Shown here: positions 46,971-56,246 of the stretch, piece after piece
Layout of the letters: each line of letters starts with the position of its first letter
How positions within the stretch are numbered: position 1 is the stretch's first letter
Source: Macrobrachium rosenbergii
Taxonomy: Eukaryota; Arthropoda; Malacostraca; Decapoda; Palaemonidae
Assembly: GCF_040412425.1 (NCBI RefSeq)
Contig: NC_089753.1
Coordinates: forward strand, 37,808,913 to 37,872,912
DNA length: 64,000 nt
Direction of reading: 5' to 3'
Made by a program: the position numbers and the translations under genes
The notes under the pieces: generated by a model
Told to the model about the DNA's origin: nothing
The model's database searches: none
Seen by the model: only the letters and a program-made list of their open reading frames with translations

Positions 46971-47014
46971 AATTCTTGATATTTAGGCTAAGAATTCTTG
47001 ATATTTAGGCTAAG
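46971..47014. repeat. Exact 22-bp tandem duplication next to PPME1 acceptor
   Basis: The 22-mer aattcttgatatttaggcta+ag occurs twice, exactly, at 46971-46992 and 46993-47014. On the PPME1 strand it lies 14 bp before the acceptor at 46958, so both candidate branch-point regions (ctaaat) are duplicated. Confidence 0.85.
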
Positions 47015-47229
47015 TATAAAAAGAATACAGTGAGATTATGCTATTCTACCTCCCTTATGTGCATCCCTGTAAAATATAAGAATTTGTCATGTTTTAGTAA
47101 TTTTGCATGGTTACTTGCTGTTTCTTCCCTTTTCATGTGGTCAAAAGGACTAAAAGAACCATAATCCTAAGCTTGACACCATCTAGTATAAGGTGGTGGT
47201 AAATACAACATTTTTATAATAAAATAAAG

Positions 47230-47395
47230 TTTTATATACTTACCAAGTAATTACATAGCTATTAGTTTCTCTTAACCGGCAGCTAGAATTTTGAAATTCG
47301 CGGTAGCACTACTTTTGTTTTGGCTAGGCAAGTGATCCTGCCCACTTTCGGGGTAAGAGAGGAACCAGCTCAGCAAACGAACTCAATGTGTTTAT
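47230..47395. repeat. DIRS left inverted terminal repeat
   Basis: Inverted copy of 52985-53160. It begins ttttatata, continues cttaccaagtaattacatag and later gcagctagaattttgaa, and stays alignable to about 47395. The differences include small substitutions and a 4-bp indel near the tip. Roughly 85-90% alike by eye. Confidence 0.88.
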
Positions 47396-47435
47396 GCCTT
47401 CCTAACCATGCGAGGGGAGGTGGGTGGGCTTTTAT

Positions 47436-47532
47436 TATGTAATTACTTGGAAAATATAAAATTTATTTTATTAAAAAAAATGTCATTTTTACATACAGGT
47501 AAGCTACTTACCAAGTAACTACATAGCTGAAT
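47436..47532. repeat. Candidate internal complementary region of the DIRS element
   Basis: Just inside the left ITR, tatgtaattacttgg (inverted copy of the ITR tip) is followed about 60 bp later by gctacttaccaagtaactac (direct copy of the tip). DIRS elements carry such a region complementary to the joined outer ITR edges, which serves to complete the ends during replication. Confidence 0.6.
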
Positions 47533-47722
47533 CCCACATTGGAGGAGGTTGGATGCATGGATTGTCTATTGTAATGAAAAAGAAATAGAAGTAATGCTAG
47601 CACTGGTAAAAATGCTTGCTGGTTCCTGACCTGCTGAGAGAGCTGCTATAGGAAAGTACTGCCTCTGGGTGGTGCTCGTCTCAACATATAGAGGCGTGGT
47701 GGTATAGCCAGGAGTCGCCTAC

Positions 47723-48072
47723 TACAGTAAACCCCATGTGTTCGCGGTCTCACTATTCGCGGATTTCTCTGTGGAACGTATCTACCCATTATTCGCGGAA
47801 AATTTGCCCATTCGCAGTATTTTTCACTGAGAAATATTCACTAATTACAGTATTTTCATATCATTTTCATGACTAAATGCACTTTTTGTGATAAAACTAT
47901 TAAAATACTCAGGTATAAGCATTTTTAGATTTTTTTTTTGTGTTTAAACTATGAAAATAGGCAGTTCTTAAGTGTTTTTAGAGGGGGTTTTAAGTATTCG
48001 TGGATTTTAGCTATCCGCGGGGTGGGGGGGGGTGCGGTACGCATCCCCCGCAAATACAGGGGGTTTACTGTA
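47723..48072. mobile_element. 350-bp MITE nested in the DIRS element
   Basis: Terminal inverted repeats of about 25 bp: tacagtaaacccc with ...gcgg at the left, and their mirror ending gggggtttactgta at the right. Both ends are bounded by TA, fitting the TA target duplication of Tc1/mariner-like elements. The interior is AT-rich and non-coding, with several ttcgcgg boxes. It inserted after the DIRS element. Confidence 0.78.
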
Positions 48073-48384
48073 CATTAGCAGGATTCTTTGCTGCGAAGGA
48101 GTGTCCGATTGCACACAAAGAATTAACAAAGTTGCCCCTGCCCTGGGCACAGTACCATAAAACCAAACCAGAGAATAAAAACACAGTCGCTTATTGCCAA
48201 ACATTAAAAAGCACCATTACCCAACCATTAATAGATAAAACTGGTGAGCACCCCAAATACAGGCTCCCTTACAACTCGACACCATCAATCAAGGCAAAGA
48301 AATAGGAAGGATGCAGGAAGATTTCCTAAACTCCTCCCAACACCACACCAGTAACCGAAATAGAACTCAGGGTACTGCAATTTT

Positions 48385-49444
48385 CATAAACAGTTTCAAT
48401 TTCACGCAAATAATGAGATGCAAACATTGGTTTGCATTTTCAAAATGTTGTCTGAATAATAGAAGTGATAGACAAATTATGTTTAAAAGCCAGGAACGTG
48501 GCTACCGCCCTCACTTCGTGCACTTTTACTTTCACTAAAGTAACACATCTCCCTCAATCTGTGTGTGAGCCTCTAGAATAGGATCCTTCATAAAAAATGC
48601 CAAGGCATTTTTTGAAAGAGGGTGAGAAGGATTCTTTACTGAGCACCAGAGGTTGCTCAAAGACCCATGGATCTTTTCCGTTCTTAGTGAACAGTATTTC
48701 AATGCCCTTACAGGGAAAAAGAGTTCTTTCCATGTACCCCAGACCTAGAATATCTACTAAACTTTTAATAATGAGTGAGAGAGGCCAGGGACTGGAAGGG
48801 GTCTCATTTTAAGTTAAGAATCCTAGGGTAAAAAAGCAAATTGCATTATCCTGAGAGAATCCAATCTTTTTATCAAAAGCGTGTAGCTCACTTACCTGCC
48901 TGGCAGTAGCTAATGCTACTAGGAACAGTCTTCCTAGTTAGGTCCCTCAAAGATATAAATCTCAAGTGTTCAAAACGTGGATGTGACAGCCACTTAAGAA
49001 CCACGTCTAGATTCCAGGCTACTAGCTTTTCTTCTTTCTGTTTGGTCATATCGAATGGCTTGATGAGATCAAAAAGATCTTTATTAGCGGAGGTATCTAA
49101 GCCCCTACGTCTAATACAGAGCTCAACATTGCCCTGTAGCCTTTAATGGTTGAGGTAGGCAGATTCCTGGAAGACTTTAAATAGAGCAGGAAATCACCTA
49201 TCTCCACTAGAGATGTTGAAGACGAGATGCTGTGTCTCCAGCACCAGTCACGGAAGGCTTTCCACTTGGCCTGATAAACTTTGCTTGAGGAATATCGTCT
49301 GCCATGAGCAATAGCGTCTGCAACTGCCTTTGAAAATCCTTTTGCTCGTACCAATCTGTAGACAGTCTGAACACAATGGAACCACCTGAAATGTGGTTGT
49401 TTGAGTACTTTGGGTTTTTGAGGCAACAGCCACGGAAAATCCAT
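48385..49444 (-). pseudogene. DIRS tyrosine recombinase (broken)
   Basis: The N-terminal core-binding part is in the open stretch 49444-49097, with YSSSKVYQAKWKAFRDWC and TIKGYRAML. The catalytic domain continues in other frames. A PFEH-like LRDLT.KT block lies at about 48920-49010. The HEVR motif is near 48510-48525 and the catalytic tyrosine in ASHYLRE at 48410-48412. HxxR plus Tyr are hallmarks of the YR family, which integrates the circular DNA. At least two frame changes break it. Confidence 0.75.
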
Positions 49445-49483
49445 GAGAAGTTCCAGTAAGTCCGGGAACCATTCCTGTGCTGG

Positions 49484-50310
49484 CTAGAAAGGGGCTACAA
49501 GAGTCATCGTTACATTCCGATGATTTCGGAACTTGTTTATTACTTCTCTCACCATCTTGAATGGGGGAAAGGCGTAAAGGTCTTTGTTCGACCAATCTAA
49601 AAGCACTGTGTCCATCACCCATGCTTGTAGATCTGGCACTGGCGAACAATACAAAGGGAGACAATGGTTCTTCAAGGTCACAAACAGATCTAGAACCAGC
49701 CTACCCCACAGTTTCCATAACTGTAGGCACACAAGGGGGTCCAGAGTCCATTCTGTGGGGAGAACTTGCTTTCGGTGGCTGAGTCCATCCGCTAACATGT
49801 TGAATTTTCCCAGAATAAACCTGGTTAAGATCTGGGTTTGATTCTGATCCACCCAAATGAGCAGGGCTCTTGCTGCTTGGCAAAGGGTAAACGATGAGTT
49901 CCCCCTTGTTTTTTGACATAAGACAGTGCCATGGTTTGTCCGAGTGGACAGTCACTGTCTTCCCGGACACCTCCAATGCAAGTGCTTCCAATCCCCAGTG
50001 AATTGCTGTCAATTCTTTCACACTGAAGTGCCATTTTCTCTGCCTTGAAGTCCAAAGGCCTGAGACTTCCTTGTCTCCCAGGAGGGCTCCCCCAACCTAG
50101 GTCTGATGCGTCTGAATAAAGCATTAGGCCAGGCCTCAGAGGAAGAAGCGACTTTCCTTGAGAGAGCTTGTCTCTAGATTTCCACCAAACAAGATCCTCT
50201 TTTATTTCCTTCATTATTGGAAAAACAAAAGAATCCAGATATTTCTTTCTGTTCCAACTGATTTTCAGAAAGTACTGTAAGTTTCTCATATGTAGCACTG
50301 CCAGGGACAC
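49484..50310 (-). pseudogene. DIRS RNase H and linker region (broken)
   Basis: At 50310-49825 the frame contains LMLYSDASDLGWG, the first acidic residue of the RNase H fold, and YVKKQGGTHRLP further on. The overlapping frame 49852-49484 gives ILGKFNMLADGLSHR, QVLPTEWTLDP and LLDWSNKDLYAFPPF, typical of the segment between RNase H and recombinase in DIRS elements. A frameshift near 49840 separates them. Confidence 0.75.
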
Positions 50311-50493
50311 AAACTATTCTGTGGATGAGAGGGGCTGCCAACAGGCTCATCCAGCTGCTCGCAGAACAGGACTGAAGGGAGCAAAATTTGTCTACCTTCC
50401 GAAGGCACGGAAAAACCCAAAAAATCCCTAAGCTTATCCACATCCCCAAATAAGCTATCTCCTGAGAAGGAGTCAGTTGAGACTTTGGAAAGT

Positions 50494-51221
50494 TTACCTA
50501 GAGGCCCAAATACTGGCGAGAAGAAGGGTCTTGTGAAGGTCATCTGCACATCTGTCCTTTGACTGAAAGTGAATGAGCCAATTGTCGAGATACAGCAAAA
50601 TGTTGACCCCATCAAATGTAACCATTTCACTATTGGAGCTAGTACACGCATGAATACCTGTGGAGCCGTGGGCAGGTGGAAGCACGGGGCGGCTCTGAAC
50701 TGGTCCACCTTGCTCTGGAACACAAACCTTAAAAACCTCCTCGAGTCCTGATGAACTGGGACATGGAATTAGGCATCTTTCTTGTCTATCGAAATCATCC
50801 AATCTTCCAGATGAATGGATGCAAGAACAGACTGAGACGTCTCCATTTTGAATTTTGTTTTCTACACATACAAGTTCAGGGCACTCACGTCCAGAACCAG
50901 CCTCCAGGCACCCGAAGCCTTGGGGACTACACACAGCTGACTGTAGAACCCCGGAGATGAGGTGTCCTCGACTAGTTCGACTGCTACTTTTTCAAGGAGT
51001 GCTGACACTTCTTGGGAGAGTGCTGAAAACCTCTCGGAGCCTGCAGAGTAGACCATCAATAAGATGGGCTTGTCAGTTAGAGGAGGTTTCATCAGAAACG
51101 GGATCGAATAACCCTCTCTCAGGACTTGTACAATCCAACTTTCCGCTCTTCTCGCTTCCCAATACTCCCAAAAGTGGAGGAGTCTTGCTCCCACAGGTGT
51201 GCGGAGGACTAGATATCTCAC
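50494..51221 (-). pseudogene. DIRS reverse transcriptase (broken)
   Basis: The N-terminal block at 51221-50862 reads VGARLLHFWEYWE, VLREGYSIPF and SPGFYSQLCVVPKASGAWRL, the standard start of DIRS RT. After frame changes, PTAPQVFMRVLAP appears at about 50650-50670. The active-site block LLYLDNWLIHF is at 50571-50600. The usual YLDD appears as YLDN, which would disable catalysis. Confidence 0.8.
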
Positions 51222-51429
51222 TTACGTGCAGGTGGTTTATTAGAGGACTTTTTGATTGCTCAAGGGGTGAAACGGGAGTTTCCGCGAGGTCTGAAAGCCT
51301 CTTTGTCTGCCCCTACCCCGAAAGGGCGAAGGTTGCACAGGAGAAACTGTCCTAGAGTTGAAGGCTGAAGACCCTCTAGGGCGCCTCGCTGATTGTGCAA
51401 GAAGGTCCTGAATTGACTTTTTCTGCATT

Positions 51430-52700
51430 TCAGAAGTAATCTACAGCACAGTAGCCTGAGGGAATAGGTGTTTCTTGTCAAGCGGAGAGACGATGAATGC
51501 AGGCTTCTCGGAAAGTGTTACTCTCTTCGTGGTGTAGCAACACCAAAGCTCCCTCTTCTTGAGAATACCCATAGCAAACAGTGAGGATAATTCAAGTGAA
51601 CCGTCTCTAATACCTTTATCCAGACATGAGATGACCCCTAAAAAGTCCGAAGAGAAATCCTCTAGAATATGTGGGCAATCCTTTAATTTGCAGCAAGAGC
51701 TCCTACGGCCCAGTCTAAAAAATTGAGTACTTCCAAGACCTTAAACAAATGCTTGATAGTGGTCCAACTCTGAGGTTGAGAACAAAATCTTAGTTGAATT
51801 AAACACCAACCTTCCGGAGGAGTTAGTGAACCCGGAATAGTCTCCCTTTGAGGAGGCAGAAGCTCCCAGGGATGGGGCCTCTCCAGTCGCATAAGTATCT
51901 TCTCTGTGACAATCTAGACAGTAGACAAATAAAAGAGACTCTTCCCTGCTCTCTCTTGCTCGAGAACCAGCTTTCCACTTCACGAAGAGTTTTCGTAGCT
52001 GAAAGAGGACAGCACCATTTTAGGTAGCCTCGAAGCAGGAGTCGTCTGGTTGTCCATTAAGTAAGTCGAAGCTGGTGAAGCCGGAGCTGCAGGAGAGAAG
52101 AAATCTTGAAAAGTCGCCAGCAGAAACCTGACTAAGGAGGCATACACCAAAGGAGGGGTGACAGGATCCACATCTTTCTCCTCAGAAGAAGAAATGGGCG
52201 ACAGTTCTGCGATAGGCTGAGGGTGTTTTCTTAATTAAGCCCAGGATATTATCCAATTGGCATTGGGGCGACTGAAATGAAGGAGCCTGTTGCACTGCAA
52301 GTTCACTTTATCCATCAGGACTTCAACAGAAGTACCAGTTTTCTCCATTGTATTAACTAATAACCCAAATTTAAAGTTAATTCTAGATTCAAGGCTGGTA
52401 ATGGGGCTGGGATCGGGAGTAATGGAGCCAGGATGTGTAGTGGTTGGTACAGACTGAGAAGAGGGATCAGGTGGAACAATAGGCAAGGAATCAGAATTAT
52501 TATCAATAAAATATTTAGCAGACACCTGACTTCCTAAACCCTTCTTACTACTATCTCTTGCTGCTGCCTTCCTCTTTTTGTCCCCATCTATATAGTCTTC
52601 CACATTGTACCATCCCACGAAACACATTCCTCACAAGTCAATTCAGGAGAACATATTTGACCCTGCGAGATGCACAAAGAGTATAAGGGTCATAGCAGGC
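51430..52700 (-). pseudogene. DIRS gag region (broken)
   Basis: A Cys-rich start at about 52600-52700 (a TCEEC-like cluster followed by Trp) is split by a frameshift. It is followed at 52627-52235 by a Lys-rich, then Ser/Pro-rich segment (PPDPSSQSVPTTTHPGSITP), and at 51741-52171 by ...LPKMVLSSFSYE. The order and the Cys cluster fit DIRS gag. No intact frame. Confidence 0.55.
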
Positions 52701-52984
52701 TTTAGTCAGTTGCGTATTGCAGCCTTTACTGCAATACCTAAAACTTTGAGAACCCGAATTGGACATTGCCAAAAAGTCAGGAGTCAGAAAGTCTCAAAAT
52801 AGTCAATATTCAAAAGCAAAAGTCAATATCGGTAATACTGGTCTTTTGGGAAAACCTGACACTATCTAATTATGCCGAAAAGGCTACCATAGAGAGAATA
52901 CTTCATGATTCCAAAGATCAAATGAGAAGAGAAAATCCAAAAAAAAAAACGCTACTGCCAATCACTGTATCCACAGCCATCAGC

Positions 52985-53160
52985 CAGCAGAAACATATTG
53001 GGCTCGTTTGCCAAGCTGGTTTTCTCTCTTACCCAGAAAGTGGGTTGGGTTACTCGCCTAACCAAAACAAAAGTAGCGCTACCGCGAACTTCAAAATTCT
53101 AGCTGCCGGTTAATAGAAACTAATAGCTATGTAATTACTTGGTAAGTAGCTTATATAAAA
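52985..53160. repeat. DIRS right inverted terminal repeat
   Basis: Mirror of 47230-47395. It ends ctatgtaattacttggtaag then tagcttatataaaa. It marks the 5' end of the minus-strand element. Confidence 0.88.
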
Positions 53161-54513
53161 ACAAAAATTACCTATCAAATGAAAAAGTGAGAACCAAAAA
53201 ATTTTAGCGTCAAAAATGCAATATGATAATATTTACAAATAATTACAACATAAAAATCTATTCTTTCTAAAAGGGAAGAAGGACTGAAAATCAGTCCTTT
53301 CAAGGTGTCCCATCTGGACATGTCAAATTTCATAAATCTTGTCAACGCATTTTATTTAATCTGGTTGATCAAAACTGTTGGATGGTAACTGAGATAACTC
53401 TCAGCAACTTTTCAAAACATCTCAAGACATGTCACTGTTACACCTCTCAGTATTAATTAATCAAAACTTTCTTTTATATACATTGTACCTTTATCAGTTT
53501 CAACTAGGACTGCTTGCTCTGGTAACAATGCATTGTCCTTAAAAAGGAGGGTAGTGCTGCAGAAAATATGGACATCTGTTTGCTTAAAATGGAAAATATA
53601 CCACATTCAGCAATATACTGATGCAAGAAATCTGCATAGACAGTTTTAACTGTATTTTGCTAGATGTCATTCTAAAACCTATATTCTAATTCTTTACCAT
53701 ATCTCGATCAGTCTTCCTAATATAGTACTTTTAAAAACTTTACAATGGCCTTGCTAGAATGACAAATGAATATCCTATTTTCCAAAGACATATTTGTCAA
53801 AACAGCTTCCCACTGAAGGGTCAGGAACCACTACAGTAATTCATCATGATTGACAAATTTATATTCCAAAAGTAAGAAGAAAGACTGGAAAGCAACTGGG
53901 TTTTGGAAGGAAGGAGGGGGCCTAATTCAGTTGGTAAAGACAACTGAAAAACACTGTGACAACTGGAAAAGTGCCACATGAGTACAAATTCACCAAATAC
54001 TTTCTAATATGTGCAGTACTGTAATAAGATCACAGGGATATCACAATCTTTTGACATATCTCACTATTGTAACATGCTGTAACTGCCATAACAGCACTTT
54101 CCTTCAAAGTACAGCTAATGTAACAAAACACTTCACCCCCAATAGGTTTCCCCATTTTGCCTTAAAACAAATGGGCACGAAAATAAAAACAATTTCCGAG
54201 TAGACAAGACCTGTGGTCAGTTTACCAACCATTTACTGCATACACATATACTTGCTATATACTTTTAGCGTTGCTGATGAAGGAGGTGGTGTTGTTTATT
54301 GTCGATCACTTATTATTAACCTCGTATCTCTACCCAACATGGTTGGGGACCCTTTGGGAGCGCAGGGTTTTGGGTAGGGTAAATTGTTGGAAGAAAGACC
54401 AGACTACCATGTTGCTGTTGTGGAATGGCTCCCCTCATGCGCAAGTCATTAGGGAGCCATATGTTCAAGAAGGGATTAGCAAAGGAAACCTGTTATAAAA
54501 GGAACTATACCAG

Positions 54514-54538
54514 CCTAACGTAACCTAACCTAACCTAG
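54514..54538. repeat. Interstitial telomere-type pentamer (CCTAA)n
   Basis: Five units in phase: CCTAA, CGTAA, CCTAA, CCTAA, CCTAG. CCTAA is the complement of the arthropod telomere unit TTAGG. Very short, so it may be chance or a repair scar. Confidence 0.5.
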
Positions 54539-56019
54539 CAGGCCCTGTTACTTTGCCTCCGCCCCACCAGTGAAGGAAACTCCACTTTTTACCAAAAACT
54601 CCCCTATAACACTGCACATGAGTGACACCATTCCAGGATGGCCAGCATACAAAAAGCATATTAGTTCTGATGTTAATTTACAGGTCAATTACAGTCGACT
54701 GCAAAAAATAAAGGTAAATTGTTAATAGGCCTAAGCAACCAAAATAGTATAGGAAAAGTCAATTTCCTAGGTAATACCCAATGTGGAGCAACCCCATAGT
54801 TCTACTAAAACTAGGGTAAAACAATGGGGCATGAGACACATGGGTCGCAGAATTTTCACTTTTCACTCAATATTTAGTTGGAGGAATAACAAAAAAATTA
54901 AACCTTTAAGAAAACCTTTCAAAAGATTGAAGCTTCATTAACAAAATGAGCTATAGGAAACTGCCATACGAACTAAAATAAGCTCATGAAGTCTTCGTAA
55001 AATAGGTGTTGACGGCAATTTTGAATCCAATATGGCGTCTTCCCAAAGATTGTGACAAAATGAATGGCGATTGGACACTTCCTTTCCAGTGTTCATTTAA
55101 CGGTGTACTGACACTAACTGCATATATTTGTAATTTATAGATACTACTCAAGATTTTCGTTTTAATCAGCATGATAAAAAAACATTTTGTTTCCTACACT
55201 AGTGAAAATATGAGACATGGAATTCCCGTCTGTCATGTGGTTGAGCTGAAATGCATTTTTACCTTTAATCCGTGGTTTTATCCTTACTGACATCATAACT
55301 GAAGCTCCACAGTGCTTATTTGATTGTAATTATGCATATTTTTTTCTTAATTCACTCAAAATACCACTTAAAATATGCGAGGATATTTGTTTACAGTACT
55401 TCACTCCATCAAAGTAGCGTAACTGTGGCAGGAACAATTTTCCAGCCCTATTGTACATCTGGCTGCCACAAACATCAGAGAGCGGACGACGCATTAGTGA
55501 ACCGTTTACGATAGAAATGTAGTATTTTGTTGTTAAGACTTTTCATTTATTTAAGTCCATATTACTATGTATACTTCTGAGGCATGTAATGTGAACATAT
55601 GAGTGTTACCACATTGGCAAAAATGCAAGAAAGTTGAGTATGAAAATTTATCTAGAACTGGTACAAGAGTCAAGATGCCATGATGTCAAAATACAGGACT
55701 GAAAAAAAGGTTTTAAATCCAAAATTATTACTTAAAACACCATTATATTTGACAAAACTTACACTGTGTATGTGATATATATACTTCACTGTATGTAATA
55801 TATATTAATAAATACAAAAAAAGGTAGGAAAACGCGAAAAATAGCTACATCGTAATGTTCACAGCAAAAGCGTTGAAATTTATCTCAAGAATCTGGTTTG
55901 CTCCTACAACAAATATTTTCAAATGAATTATAATGAACACATAATACATTACTCAATTTATAACCTTATTCTGGTGTTTAGCTACCTAGTTATTTAAATA
56001 TTATCTAGCGCTTTGACGT

Positions 56020-56246
56020 CCTGAAAATTCGCTAAGAGCTCCCTGTCCAAGCCCCAAAGGCGCCAGCGTTTACCACTGATGTCAAGGAAACGGTTTCAGC
56101 ATCTATGGATACCAATATTTTGCAGATTTAACACAGGATATGGGCAGTTTGTTTACACAAATGACTCGGCAAGTATCAAGATGGCATCACTCCTCCACTT
56201 TTAAAGTGTTTTAAGTAAAAGCTTTGAGAGCGTCATGGCCGGTAAG
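56020..56246 (+). promoter_or_regulatory. Weak candidate promoter and first coding exon
   Basis: A stretch relatively rich in CpG (56025-56085) is followed by gagcgtcATGGCCGgtaagtt at about 56227-56246, that is, a start codon with good context and a consensus donor after seven coding bases. If real, it starts an unknown plus-strand gene divergent from PPME1. No downstream exon was recognised. Confidence 0.2.

Larger units (their letters stand above)
47230..53160 (-). mobile_element. DIRS-type tyrosine-recombinase retrotransposon (decayed)
   Basis: About 5.9 kb, bounded by inverted terminal repeats and read on the minus strand as gag, RT, RNase H and tyrosine recombinase. Inverted rather than direct terminal repeats, absence of a DDE integrase and presence of a tyrosine recombinase are the defining traits of DIRS elements. 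These replicate through a circular intermediate inserted by the recombinase without target-site duplication. All coding parts are split by frameshifts and stops, so this copy is not autonomous. It lies upstream of the first visible PPME1 exon, in its 5' intron or flank. A 350-bp MITE is nested in its 3' part. Confidence 0.88.

Noticed and set aside
48000..48305. 101-residue plus-strand frame
   Set aside because: It runs across the end of the nested MITE into DIRS 3' DNA; no domain.
50855..51355. 166-residue plus-strand frame over the DIRS RT
   Set aside because: It is the antisense shadow of the minus-strand reverse transcriptase.
55211..55320. Minus-strand ATG near 55306 with a gtaaaa donor, considered as PPME1 exon 1
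   Set aside because: The splice phase does not fit the acceptor at 46958; the fitting frame contains a stop.
55320..55514. Plus-strand frame with YCTSGCHKHQ, resembling the start of a THAP zinc finger
   Set aside because: Only two cysteines and no further THAP residues; too short and too weak.
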